A stretch of 64,000 bases of DNA from Methylovulum sp. (GCA_030653435.1 JAURZI010000151.1:1-64000); one strand, 5' to 3'; positions 17,601 through 26,621 are shown, numbered from the stretch's first letter. Translations and numbers: made by a program. Notes: generated from the letters alone by a model not told the origin.

Positions 17601-20600
17601 TTACACGCCCTCCACTGCAAACATGCGGCTAAGGAACTCCGGTTCAATCTGACGGATTTTCAGGGTTTTGGTAATGCCACCTTCGGTCTCAAGGCTGGTA
17701 AATACGGCAGGGATGTTGTGGTCGCCGTTGATATAAACGATGTCGAATTCACTGTCCGCCGGATTGATAGCCAGCTTGTCGCACAAACGGTTCAAGGCTT
17801 CGTAATCCACCTGGCTAATATCACGCCACAATACCAATGTTTTTTCACCGGTCGGCAGCCAGCCTGTGACTAGCACAAAACCTTTATCCCGCTGCACGTC
17901 GATATGTTTTACGCGCAAGCCGATCAGATAATTGAAGGTTTCCACCAGGTCTATGGTGCGCTCTTCATAAGCCCCCGCCGAATCCACGGTCACTTTCAGC
18001 TTGCAATTAAACGGCTGGTTAAACTGCTCTACCGATAGCAGAGAGCCACGGCTTTCGATGTCCAGCAGATAGCGCAATAAATAATCTTCCTGGGCGGATT
18101 CCGGCAAGGTGTCGAGCAAGTCTTGTTGTGGTTTGGTGCGACGCAGTTGCAGGTTGTTTAGTGTATCTTCGTAGCTTTCTATTTTGAGGACTTTGAAGGC
18201 ATGGGATATGCCTGTATGCGGGGCTGTAGCTTTGCCATCTTTCCAGTCGGCGGAATAGGCTACCTTCTGGATGCGGGGTTTTAATACCGTGTCGAAATAG
18301 TCGCCTTGTTCGACCAGGATGTATTTACGCTTGCTTTTTAACGCCCTAATAGCCGCATGACCTGAAGAGCCAGAACCTGCAAAATAGTCTAATAATATAT
18401 CCCCCTCATTTGTATTCCAGCCAAATACTCTTGAAAGGAGTGCGAGTCCTTTTTCATGAGCAAAATCAGTAAAACTACCGCTTGCTGGTATATCAAGCCA
18501 ATTATCACTAATGAGTCGTCCTGATTGAGGTGCGATATAGTATTGAACAACATTTTGCTCATTTAACCGTACGAAATTTAATTCTACGCCAGCCTGAATA
18601 TTTTCAACGTACCATTCATCAAGTGTCTTTCCTAATGGGGCAACCTTTTCGAGGTATTCTTGATAATCCTTTGCTGCTTTGTTGGCACGCCCAGATTCCC
18701 AACGCCATTGACCACTTTCTGGATTAATTCCAAATAGTTCATATCGCATGGTTGGTCTATCTGTTCCACGCCAAAACGTATCCCATTTTCCAGACTTATC
18801 AATTCCGAACTCCTGAACCAAATGTGGTACTCGTATCTTTGAGTTTTTTGCAAAAATATGAATAATGTCATGACCTTGATTTAACTTCTCTATGTCTTCA
18901 AATTGTGCCTGAACATTCTTAATGCCTCTTCGCACGACTACAGAGTTTTTCCTTTGTGCAAAAACCGATTCAAAGAGAAGCATTGAACGTGCAGATTCTT
19001 CATCACCTATTTGCTGAAAAAATAGAGCTTCGTTAGACATTAGGGTATTTGCTAATTCAGCCCTATTCTGCATCATAGTTATCCAACTAGACTTTTGAAA
19101 ACCATCTTTATATGGGAAGCCGTCATTACCCGTGTTATACGGCGGATCGATATAAATGCACTTCACCTGTTCCCGATAACGTTCCTGCAACAGATTTAAC
19201 GCCTGAAAATTATCCCCATGGATCAGCAAGCCATCAAGGCTGTCATCCAGATTATCCACCGCTGCCAGTAGTGCGTATTTGAACGAGACATCAAATAGCG
19301 CGGTATCCGCCATCAGGTAAGGATGTTCTTTTAAGTAGTCGACGCTGCCCACTTCGGCTTGGTTAATTAAATCAACTTTGCCATTCAGCATGCCCAGGTT
19401 TTCCCACTGCTCCCATTGCAGGGGATTGGCGGCGATCACGGAATAAAGGCTCTCCGGCACACGGTCGAGCGTGATGCCGTAGTGCGTAGACACGACAAAT
19501 TTCTTTTTCAGCCAGAGCTTCTTCTGGAAATCTTCCAATTGGGCAAGAAAAGCAATCAAGTCCAACGCAATGGCACGCAGGGTTTGAATCAGGCGCAGGT
19601 TCTTTTCGATGTCGGCAAATTTCTCGGCATGCTGCACGTCATCAAGATTCATCACTTCGTTCTTGATGTAAAAATCCAGCTCACGACGCAGGAAGCAGCC
19701 TAAATCCTTGTGGATAAAATAATCCGCAGAGTTCTTGGCGGTATAGCTGGTTAAGGTTTTTTCCAACAGGGTGCGTTGCGGATTCTTCTCGGTGGGTTCA
19801 CGTTTGTTCAAGTCCAACCAGCGGGCTTTGACGATAGGATCGGCCAGCACCTGGTTGGTTGCATCAACGACCAATGCGTCCTGCTTTGTGCCTTTGGGCA
19901 TGGCTTTGTATTCAAAACGCAGCACGAGCTCGCCGTTCTCTTCTGCCACCGGCAGCCATGTTTCTTCGTAGTCGTTACCTTCATCATCGCTGAGGGTACG
20001 GGTTATCGGTTCGATCAGGACAAAGCGGCGTTCCTTGTCGTTATCCTTGCGGTTATCCTTGGCCGTGTCTGCCGTGACCAAGCGGAAACGCACACTGCGC
20101 CCATCATCCAGCTTGAAAGCATAGTTGGAAAAATTTTCGCCGCTTTTGGTGTAATACTGGTCTTTGTTTGCCCAATGCAGCACCACTTCTTCGCCGGCAT
20201 AGGGGATGGCGTAGGTATCGCCCTTGTAGCGGCGCTGGCTGATAAAATCACCGCTGTCGTAGTAGCGGGAAAAAAAGGTGAGCAGATGCGTGAACACCGC
20301 GTTTTCGTGTTCGGAGGCGCCGACGCTATAGTCAGCCAGTTTTTGCCTTAACTCGCGCACTTTGGGTACGGTTTCGGGATCAATGCCGTCGGCAAGATAT
20401 TGCGCTTCTTTCTCTTTCAATTCCTTTTGCACGCCTTCCACATTAGCTGCGCCGGAAGCGACCAGGCTTTCGCCTACCTTGGCTTTTAGGCGGTTTTCCA
20501 GGTAGTCGCTTATCTCCACCACTCGCGCATTGAGTATGCGATAGACGCCGAAATCCAGTTCAGGCCGGTCAATCTGGAATATTTCTTTTAGTTTCTTGAC

Positions 20601-20621
20601 GAGGTCGTCGTGTTTGCTCAT
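17601..20621 (-). CDS. mod: Type III-like adenine DNA methyltransferase (Mod) with long N-terminal extension
   Basis: The 1,006-residue protein has the beta-class order of motifs: DPPY first (IYIDPPYNTG, about 490-499), then the SAM-binding FxGxG motif (LLDYFAGSGSSGHAA, about 743-757). EcoP-type Mod subunits are about 640 residues, so roughly 430 extra residues precede the catalytic core. These carry no motif I can name and may be target recognition or a scaffold. It starts with ATG and ends directly before the GTG of the DUF1016 gene. Expected action is N6-adenine methylation that protects host DNA and specifies cleavage by Res. Confidence 0.88.
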   Translation of the reverse strand: MSKHDDLVKKLKEIFQIDRPELDFGVYRILNARVVEISDYLENRLKAKVGESLVASGAANVEGVQKELKEKEAQYLADGIDPETVPKVRELRQKLADYSVGASEHENAVFTHLLTFFSRYYDSGDFISQRRYKGDTYAIPYAGEEVVLHWANKDQYYTKSGENFSNYAFKLDDGRSVRFRLVTADTAKDNRKDNDKERRFVLIEPITRTLSDDEGNDYEETWLPVAEENGELVLRFEYKAMPKGTKQDALVVDATNQVLADPIVKARWLDLNKREPTEKNPQRTLLEKTLTSYTAKNSADYFIHKDLGCFLRRELDFYIKNEVMNLDDVQHAEKFADIEKNLRLIQTLRAIALDLIAFLAQLEDFQKKLWLKKKFVVSTHYGITLDRVPESLYSVIAANPLQWEQWENLGMLNGKVDLINQAEVGSVDYLKEHPYLMADTALFDVSFKYALLAAVDNLDDSLDGLLIHGDNFQALNLLQERYREQVKCIYIDPPYNTGNDGFPYKDGFQKSSWITMMQNRAELANTLMSNEALFFQQIGDEESARSMLLFESVFAQRKNSVVVRRGIKNVQAQFEDIEKLNQGHDIIHIFAKNSKIRVPHLVQEFGIDKSGKWDTFWRGTDRPTMRYELFGINPESGQWRWESGRANKAAKDYQEYLEKVAPLGKTLDEWYVENIQAGVELNFVRLNEQNVVQYYIAPQSGRLISDNWLDIPASGSFTDFAHEKGLALLSRVFGWNTNEGDILLDYFAGSGSSGHAAIRALKSKRKYILVEQGDYFDTVLKPRIQKVAYSADWKDGKATAPHTGISHAFKVLKIESYEDTLNNLQLRRTKPQQDLLDTLPESAQEDYLLRYLLDIESRGSLLSVEQFNQPFNCKLKVTVDSAGAYEERTIDLVETFNYLIGLRVKHIDVQRDKGFVLVTGWLPTGEKTLVLWRDISQVDYEALNRLCDKLAINPADSEFDIVYINGDHNIPAVFTSLETEGGITKTLKIRQIEPEFLSRMFAVEGV

Positions 20622-20649
20622 GGGTATCCCGGTAATATTATTTTTTTAT

Positions 20650-20752
20650 CCACGAATTTTTGTCCACGAAAGACACGAAAAGCACGAAAATTTTTATTTG
20701 ATTTTTTTCGTGTCTTTCGTGCTTTTCGTGGACAAATAGCTTTTTTCGTGGA
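20650..20752. repeat. CACGAAA heptad-repeat hairpin downstream of the GxxExxY gene
   Basis: Three CACGAAA units in 20664-20690 face three TTTCGTG units in 20705-20731, giving a long imperfect hairpin across an AT-rich loop. Additional single units occur at 20650 and near 20746. The spacers between units alternate GA and AG on the two arms. A very similar hairpin lies on the other side of the GxxExxY gene. Confidence 0.8.
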
Positions 20753-20760
20753 AAAACAGT

Positions 20761-21135
20761 TTATAGCACAATGCGTTCGACGGTTGCTTTGGGATAGCAT
20801 CCGAAGTTGACTAATAAGCCTAAACGCATTTTGGTGGCTTTCAAGTAATTAAAAACTTGTGCTTTATGCGCCCCAGTCGTAACAGAAAGGGCTTTGAGTT
20901 CGACAATAATGCCGTGATAACAAGTAAAGTCTGGGATATAAGTTTGTCGCAATGCCTCACCTTTGTAAAAAAGCCTTAATTCTTGCTGAGCAATAAACGG
21001 AATGCCGCGTTTGCAGAGTTCTTTTTCCATGCACTCTTGATAAACCGCTTCAAGAAACCCACTGCCCATTTCCCTATACACGTCAAACACAGCTCCTTGT
21101 ATCTGATAACACTCATCACTATACAAAATTTCCAT
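20761..21135 (-). CDS. GxxExxY family protein
   Basis: The 124-residue product carries the family's naming motif as GFLEAVY (about 27-33), then FYKGEALRQTYIPDF and VELKALSVTTGAHKAQVFNYLK. The D and ExK elements (IPDF ... IVELKA) are consistent with a small PD-(D/E)xK-like fold, as has been proposed for this widespread family; activity is not established. It lies between the SNF2-type helicase and mod on the same strand and is bracketed by two CACGAAA-repeat hairpins, suggesting it came as a cassette. Confidence 0.88.
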   Translation of the reverse strand: MEILYSDECYQIQGAVFDVYREMGSGFLEAVYQECMEKELCKRGIPFIAQQELRLFYKGEALRQTYIPDFTCYHGIIVELKALSVTTGAHKAQVFNYLKATKMRLGLLVNFGCYPKATVERIVL

Positions 21136-21159
21136 GCTTTAGCCTTTTAAAAAAATATT

Positions 21160-21231
21160 GTCCACGAAAAACACGAAAGACACGAAAAAACAAATAAAAA
21201 ATTTCGTGCTTTTCGTGTCTTTCGTGGACAA
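21160..21231. repeat. CACGAAA heptad-repeat hairpin upstream of the GxxExxY gene
   Basis: CACGAAA units in 21162-21188 pair with TTTCGTG units in 21202-21228 around a short AT-rich loop. It mirrors the hairpin at 20650-20752, so the pair delimits a unit of about 580 bp containing only the GxxExxY gene. The distal edge reaches the stop region of the helicase gene (21237). Confidence 0.8.
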
Positions 21232-21236
21232 AAAAA

Positions 21237-24200
21237 TCAAACCACTGCCCATTCTATAGTGAACAGCCGTTCGGATTCGGTTTTTTGGGTGAGGCGACGT
21301 TCCAACGATTCTATTAGGTCGTCACGCTTTTCGATGATGCTGTCTTCAACCTGAAAAATGGCTTGCCGCTGGCGGCGTTGCTGTTTCTCCAGCTTTTGTA
21401 TCTTTTGCTGGATGTCATGCTGCTCAGCAAGATGTGTGGCGAGCCTGGCTTGACGCTGAAGAATTTTAATTTGCTCCTTGGTGTCTTTCAGAGCCTTTTC
21501 GGCTGCCAACACTAGGTCATCCGCCCACTTTTCAAGCTTTTCACGCGCGTCATTGAAGTGCTTGTTGTTAGCTTCCAAGGATTGGCTGATGGTGGCTTTG
21601 GTGTGTCGCTGTGCCTCGGCAGCCAATCTTTGGGTAATTGAATCGGGTATGTTGGCCGAGCCTGCATTTTCTGCGAGACAGTTAAACAGCTTTTCACAGG
21701 TTTCTTGCTCCAGGGGCAAGCCTTGATCATCTATAGCAGAGAAAAGCAGATGCTCTTCGCGTTCATAGCTTTCAATCGCAAGCGCGGTCAGTGCCAGATA
21801 ACCGTGTTTGCCGCGCAGTGTTTCTATGGTATGCAAGCGGGTGGCGTGTTGGCTGACATTAAAAACGATGCGTGCCGGTGGCGTGTCCAGTGCTTTAGCC
21901 TGGTCAATGACAAATTCACCTAGCGGGTGCGAAAGGCGATAAAGAAATGTGCCGTATTCTGCGCGATCTTCTTTGAATGTTTCTTCGGTTTCTGAAGGTT
22001 GCGACTTGTTATCGCCAGGGATGGTGTGTATACCGACACCCGCCGGGAGCGGGTGCGGTATATCGCCAGGGATGGTGTGTATGCCGACACCCGCCGGGAG
22101 CGGGTGCGGTATTGCGCTGGGTGTTGATTTGGATATGAGGTGATAACGACCTGCCGCAATTGCCGGTGTCGGCGGCTGGGTGAGATCAAAGGCCAGTGCG
22201 GCATCGTCGAATTGGGCTCGTCCTTGCAGCATGAAGTGGGTCAGCGACCAGAAGCGTTTACTGAAACGGTCAAGCTGGGCTTTGGCGTCGCTCAACTGGA
22301 TGCGCAGTCGCTCATGTACCTCTTCGTCAAAGTTTTCAAGGAGTAGTTTGCGGGTGTCGGTCATCCGTGCCTGAATACGTTCGTCCATTTCCGCTTGCAG
22401 AGTTTTGAAGGCTATATCGATTTCTGCTGGGGTGCGGCATTCCTGGTATATGGAAAAGATGCGCTTTTCAAAATCCACGCCGGATTCAATACTACCCAGC
22501 ACATCATCGGATGCGCCAAAAACGCCATTGAACAAGTTGAATTTTTCAGTCAACAGTTCCAGAACGCGTCGGTCGGCTTCATTGCGTTCGTTGAGAAAGT
22601 TAATCACGACGACGTCATGCTGTTGCCCGTAACGATGGCAGCGGCCAATCCGTTGCTCCACCCGCTGCGGGTTCCAAGGCAGGTCGTAGTTGATAACCAG
22701 CGAACAAAACTGGATATTGACACCTTCGGCAGCTGCTTCAGTGGCAATCATAATGCTGGCATGGCCCTGGAAATGTTCAATCAGTGCGGTGCGAATGTCG
22801 ATGTCTCTGGAGCCGGCGATACGGCCTGTGCCTTGGTTAACCGTTAACCAGTTTTCATAAATGGCAGTGGCTTCCGGGCTATTATTGGTGCCGCTGAATT
22901 GAACAACTTGACCAGCATAGCCATTGGCTTCCAGATAGTCTTTCAGGTAAGTCTGGGTGCGGCGTGATTCGGTAAAGATAAGTGCCTTACGTTGTGCGCC
23001 AGTTATGGCCATTTGCTTAAAACCGATTTCCAGGGCGCTCAGCAGACTTCGAGTTTTAGTGTCGGTGCCGATGCTGCGAGCCCACACGGACAATTGCGCC
23101 AGTAAGTCTATTTCTTCTTTAAGCTGTTTTCGGTCGATAGTGGGCTGGAATGTATTGTCATCCTCTTCCGGTAGGTCAATGTCCAGAATTTCATCGAGCA
23201 AGTCTTCCTCGATGTCTTCATCGCTAATCAGTTGTTCGGCAAAGTCAGGATCATCCTGGATTTTTTCATCACGATTTTTATCAACGTAGAGGGCTTCCAG
23301 TCTAATCTTCATGGTCTCAAGTGTTCCGGCAATCGCCAGTGAAGAGGATGCAAGCAGTTTACGCAGAATCAGTTCGGTGAGATGCCGCTGACGATTTGGA
23401 ATGGCATAGCTGTTCGGGCGCAGTAAAAATGCACCCACGGCCTCATAGAGTTGATGTTCGTCATCGGTGGGGCGAAAGGGTTGGGTGATGGCATGCCGTT
23501 CGGTGTAGCGGATATATTCCGTAACTTGATTGCGCAAAGTGCGCCGACAAAATCCTGATAACCGCTGCCGCAAACCATCCAAGTCACCACCGGCCGAGAC
23601 ATACTGACTGCGGAAGGCATTCACATCGCCAAACAGGTGTTCATCAATGAGTGTAGAAAGACCATACAACTCCAGCAAGGAGTTTTGCAGGGGTGTTGCT
23701 GTCAGCAGTAGTTTGCGACAATCTTCAAGCGCCCAGCGTAAACCCTGTCCAATCTTGTTGCTTTCCCGATAGGCGTTGCGGAGCTTGTGAGCTTCATCGA
23801 TGACCACTAAATCCCAGGCAATCGATTTTAGTTCATCACGAATGCGGTTGGCGTAATTATACGACAGGATGATGATAGCTTTCTGGCTGAGGGGCGATTG
23901 TTCCTTTTTTAAGGTATCTCCCCAGGTTTTGGCATCCAGTACAAATGCAGGCAGGTTGAATTTTTCTTCCAGTTCCAGTGCCCATTGTTTTCGCAAGGAG
24001 GCGGGGCAGATAACCAACAATCGTCGCCTGCGTTCTGACCAATACTGACACAGGACAATTCCAGCCTCAATCGTTTTACCCAAACCCACTTCATCAGCAA
24101 GCAAGACACCTTTGGATAACGGGGATCTTAAGGCGAATAACGCCGCTTCAATCTGATGCGGATTCAGGTCAACGCTGGCATCGAATAGAGATTGTGATAG

Positions 24201-24305
24201 ACGACCAACATCGTTGGCTCCATGCCGCCGTGTAAGTTCGTGTGCAAAGTACTTTGCATGGAATGGTGTTATCCAATTTTGGGCAGGTTTTCTGTTTTTC
24301 TCCAT
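21237..24305 (-). CDS. SNF2-family DEAH helicase
   Basis: The 1,022-residue protein is a SNF2/RapA-type ATPase. Walker A is DEVGLGKT (about 70-77), the DEAH box appears as VVIDEAHKL (about 168), LTATPLQN is motif III, and motif VI is RIGRCHRYGQ (about 560). The C-terminal third is a long coiled coil (from about 930, rich in E, K, Q, R). An acidic stretch (EDIEEDLLDEILDIDLPEEDD) sits near residue 370. About residue 730 lies a duplicated 17-residue insert. It is the first gene of the defence-type operon. DrmD of DISARM is also a SNF2 ATPase, but drmA, drmB and drmC are absent here. Confidence 0.88.
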   Translation of the reverse strand: MEKNRKPAQNWITPFHAKYFAHELTRRHGANDVGRLSQSLFDASVDLNPHQIEAALFALRSPLSKGVLLADEVGLGKTIEAGIVLCQYWSERRRRLLVICPASLRKQWALELEEKFNLPAFVLDAKTWGDTLKKEQSPLSQKAIIILSYNYANRIRDELKSIAWDLVVIDEAHKLRNAYRESNKIGQGLRWALEDCRKLLLTATPLQNSLLELYGLSTLIDEHLFGDVNAFRSQYVSAGGDLDGLRQRLSGFCRRTLRNQVTEYIRYTERHAITQPFRPTDDEHQLYEAVGAFLLRPNSYAIPNRQRHLTELILRKLLASSSLAIAGTLETMKIRLEALYVDKNRDEKIQDDPDFAEQLISDEDIEEDLLDEILDIDLPEEDDNTFQPTIDRKQLKEEIDLLAQLSVWARSIGTDTKTRSLLSALEIGFKQMAITGAQRKALIFTESRRTQTYLKDYLEANGYAGQVVQFSGTNNSPEATAIYENWLTVNQGTGRIAGSRDIDIRTALIEHFQGHASIMIATEAAAEGVNIQFCSLVINYDLPWNPQRVEQRIGRCHRYGQQHDVVVINFLNERNEADRRVLELLTEKFNLFNGVFGASDDVLGSIESGVDFEKRIFSIYQECRTPAEIDIAFKTLQAEMDERIQARMTDTRKLLLENFDEEVHERLRIQLSDAKAQLDRFSKRFWSLTHFMLQGRAQFDDAALAFDLTQPPTPAIAAGRYHLISKSTPSAIPHPLPAGVGIHTIPGDIPHPLPAGVGIHTIPGDNKSQPSETEETFKEDRAEYGTFLYRLSHPLGEFVIDQAKALDTPPARIVFNVSQHATRLHTIETLRGKHGYLALTALAIESYEREEHLLFSAIDDQGLPLEQETCEKLFNCLAENAGSANIPDSITQRLAAEAQRHTKATISQSLEANNKHFNDAREKLEKWADDLVLAAEKALKDTKEQIKILQRQARLATHLAEQHDIQQKIQKLEKQQRRQRQAIFQVEDSIIEKRDDLIESLERRLTQKTESERLFTIEWAVV
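22011..22112 (-). repeat. Two tandem 51-bp palindromic repeats inserted in frame in the helicase gene
   Basis: Units 22011-22061 and 22062-22112 differ at one base. Each is 17 codons long and encodes IPHPLPAGVGIHTIPGD. Each unit contains a dyad ATACCGACACCCGC...GCGGGTGCGGTAT. This is the form of an intergenic REP-like palindrome that has entered and doubled within a coding region without breaking the frame. Confidence 0.8.
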
Positions 24306-24559
24306 ATTAATAAAACCTTTCGAGCTTAAAAGCTGCTTGCATCGTTATCAGTTACAGACACAACTTTAATAGTCCATTCAAATGCGTTTTGAAATATCTT
24401 TCGCTTTTTAAGGCATTGTCGCACATAACTGTAGATTGCTTGTAAAACGGTATCTACTGTTGCGAGGCATGCGGCGATTACATTACACAATCCCTCTTTA
24501 ACAACCCGCATAACCAATCCGACTATGTAAACCTGAAAAACTCCTTTTATATCATAAGC
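24306..24559. other. Intergenic, no recognised gene
   Basis: A 63-codon minus-strand frame (24326-24517) has no start signal or family resemblance I can defend. The region begins a scar of decayed mobile DNA that runs to about 26620. Confidence 0.3.
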
Positions 24560-24748
24560 CTATCCTGTCCTATGATTTATGCTGATAAAGATAACAGTAG
24601 AGACACTAACAAAACTCGTCAAGGCATCAACCGCTTCTCCGCTTTTTTGTTGGGTTTTCAAATCGTAGCAGTCATAACGGGCAGTGGTTTGAATGTCGGC
24701 ATGACCGACTAATTGGTTGCGAGTATTGACTTGATTGCGATCAATCAA
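24560..24748 (-). pseudogene. C-terminal remnant of a tyrosine recombinase/integrase
   Basis: The frame includes LVGHADIQTTARYD, which matches the last catalytic block of tyrosine recombinases (GH then the nucleophilic Tyr in RYD), followed by a typical terminal helix QKSGEAVDALTSF. Only about 60 residues remain of a protein that is usually 300-400. The upstream catalytic Arg and Lys regions are missing. It marks the former presence of an integrating element. Confidence 0.7.
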
Positions 24749-24824
24749 GATTTATGCCCATCAAAAAAAGAACCTATACATATTAAGCAGAAACTAAGGC
24801 AAAAAATAAGAGAGAACTTGAAGA

Positions 24825-24962
24825 ATGACTGATAAGACGACAAATATAGTGCCGATAGTTTTATTGTCTGTTGTGTCCCTGTCTGTTACGGCAGCCAAGA
24901 AAGATGGCCAAAAAACTATTGCCAAGACCCAGCCGACAACAAAGAGTTTGATGGTTTGTTGA
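24825..24962 (+). CDS. Short hypothetical ORF with a signal-like N-terminus
   Basis: The 45-codon frame starts at an ATG preceded by AGAGAACTTGAAG and begins MTDKTTNIVPIVLLSVV, a plausible membrane or signal segment, then a lysine- and threonine-rich tail. It may be the start of a longer gene cut by a frameshift, since fragments with coding character continue downstream (25070-25160). No family recognised. Confidence 0.3.
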   Translation: MTDKTTNIVPIVLLSVVSLSVTAAKKDGQKTIAKTQPTTKSLMVC

Positions 24963-25223
24963 GAAAAATACCCAACAAATACGGGGGATTATCCTGCTGT
25001 TTGCCATGCGCCAGAGTTTATGTGTATGTAAGATCATGGCTGCTGCTATGAAAGGGTGTTCATCTTCAGCGGCGGCATCGATTTATTCATACCCAAGAGT
25101 CAAGACATAGATGCGGAACTCTTGGCGCTCTGCATTAGCCCGGCACAAATTCATTTATAGACTGATCTGGCAAGTATAGGGAGTTGGGTTCAATTGACTA
25201 CTACTGAGCCAATGTTCATGCGG

Positions 25224-25251
25224 TTGACAGGCCTCGTAATAGGCCTATAAT
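25224..25251 (+). promoter_or_regulatory. Consensus sigma-70 promoter with AGGCCT repeats in the spacer
   Basis: TTGACA (25224-25229) and TATAAT (25246-25251) both match consensus exactly, spaced 16 bases. The spacer is bounded by two AGGCCT hexamers 12 bases apart (25229-25234, 25241-25246), a likely operator. The nearest downstream frame begins about 125-165 bases later. Confidence 0.6.
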
Positions 25252-25415
25252 CTTGGCAGCTAGAAAAATCTGATTTCGCTTTGTTTACCACTTCGATGTT
25301 TCCTCTGTAATGCCTCGTTCTGTTCTTCAGTTAGTCATTTTCAAATTTACCAGCCTTTAGTAAAGCTATCGAACTTTTGTCGGTGGTTTTAACCCATACT
25401 ACCCAATTTCAAAAA

Positions 25416-25559
25416 ATGAGACGCATGACCCCATCTGCCAATTACAGTGCTTACTTTCAAGCACAGCTTCAAGCTACCCCCAAAAAAATAGTCCAGCCTG
25501 TTAAAGAAAAATCCAAAGTGGTTATCCGCTATAAACACCATTGGACAAAGGAGCAATAA
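25416..25559 (+). CDS. Small basic hypothetical protein
   Basis: The frame is open from 25377 (TTG) but the first ATG is 25416 (MRRMTPSANYSAYF), giving 47 residues rich in K, R and Q and ending KHHWTKEQ. It has no recognisable domain. It is the first frame downstream of the consensus promoter at 25224. It could be a small DNA-binding or mobile-element accessory protein, or a fragment; no function is assigned. Confidence 0.3.
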   Translation: MRRMTPSANYSAYFQAQLQATPKKIVQPVKEKSKVVIRYKHHWTKEQ

Positions 25560-25830
25560 TATTGGCTTTAAAAAATGTTTCCGGCCCTGGTAAATAATTT
25601 ATTCTAGGTATGCACATGATTCAAGCCCATACTACAGGTAGTGTGGCGGCTTTTAGTTATTTAGAGCAGCGGAGCCAGACTTCTGCCTATGTAGCTCATT
25701 TATCGCCATAACCAAAGATACTATATATAGTGGCTATTTGAGTCATGTGCATACCCGGGTAATTTATATTAGCCAAAGTGCATTGGGTTGTGTTGGTATG
25801 AAATAAATAACAATAACGAAGCATAACAAG

Positions 25831-26160
25831 ATGAGATTAAAAGAAAAAGAAGTTGAAACAGGCTACTTGTATTTGACCGGTGCTCATCAATATCGTGCTG
25901 TGCTGGTAATGAAAGGTGAATTTATGATTTATGCGCCCAGTTTGGAAGGGGCTGCACCATTAAATCCGAAAACAAAAATGCCATTTGAAAATCAGCCCTT
26001 TAAAAAGTGCCAAATCGTTACCTTTGCCAAAAAGGATTATCAAGTGTTTGACTTCAATGGAGATGAAGCCATCAAACATAAGTTGGATGAATTACAGTTA
26101 GCTGAAGTCATAGCGCAGTGTAATGCCAAGTCTGCTATTGCCACGCTTTTATCCGAATAA
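25831..26160 (+). CDS. Hypothetical protein, 109 residues
   Basis: The product has an alternating hydrophobic pattern suggestive of a small beta-rich domain (TGYLYLTGAHQYRAVLVMKGEFMIYAPSL) and then a short helix near the end (KHKLDELQLAEVIAQC). It contains no signal peptide or membrane segment. It stands alone in the decayed mobile-element region; base usage is AT-richer than the surrounding housekeeping genes. I do not recognise the family. Confidence 0.5.
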   Translation: MRLKEKEVETGYLYLTGAHQYRAVLVMKGEFMIYAPSLEGAAPLNPKTKMPFENQPFKKCQIVTFAKKDYQVFDFNGDEAIKHKLDELQLAEVIAQCNAKSAIATLLSE

Positions 26161-26291
26161 AGCAGAACAAAATTTGTGGCGGCTAACAACCACTAGTAAA
26201 TAAAGCCATATCCAATCTTGAGGTTAAAACCGTCTTAGTTTGGTCGACTAATCTGATGCGGTGTATTACGCTGCATCGCTAAATCCCCTGG
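26161..26291. other. Intergenic, nothing recognised
   Basis: Short AT-rich spacer between the 109-residue ORF and a broken minus-strand frame. No terminator stem with a T-run was seen. Confidence 0.3.
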
Positions 26292-26513
26292 TCAATTTTC
26301 AATCGGCGCCAACACGCCTGAACAAATACTATGGACATGCTTTACTGATTTACAACTATATAAGCACCGATGAATAGCTTTACGAAGCAGTCCATCATCT
26401 TTTGCTTCACCTTCCCAAATACCACAAACACGCTATCCTTGTTCAAGCAACTCTTTTTCCGCCCACTCATCTCGTTTTAAAATTTCATGACGTTTTTTAC
26501 CCAAAAACGACCT
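26292..26513 (-). pseudogene. Broken ORF of unknown family with an internal stop
   Basis: Reading from 26513 the frame gives KKRHEILKRDEWAEKELLEQG, then TAG, then continues in the same frame with RVCGIWEGEAKDDGLLRKA and ends at TGA 26292. The strongly coding character on both sides of the stop (probably CAG or similar changed to TAG) indicates a decayed gene. Upstream, another frame supplies MKPDHIFTNKQ, suggesting a frameshift too. Family unknown. Confidence 0.4.
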
Positions 26514-26621
26514 GTTTATTGGTGAAGATATGATCTGGTTTCATGCGATTTTGTCTTGATTATGAGCGGTGTGCCTTGCTTTGCAAGCTATAGCATTGCT
26601 CTCTACATGTGAAGATCAAGC

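Noticed and set aside
13255-24305. DISARM system
   Set aside because: The SNF2 helicase and a methylase fit loosely, but drmA, drmB and drmC are absent and the methylase is of the type III beta class.
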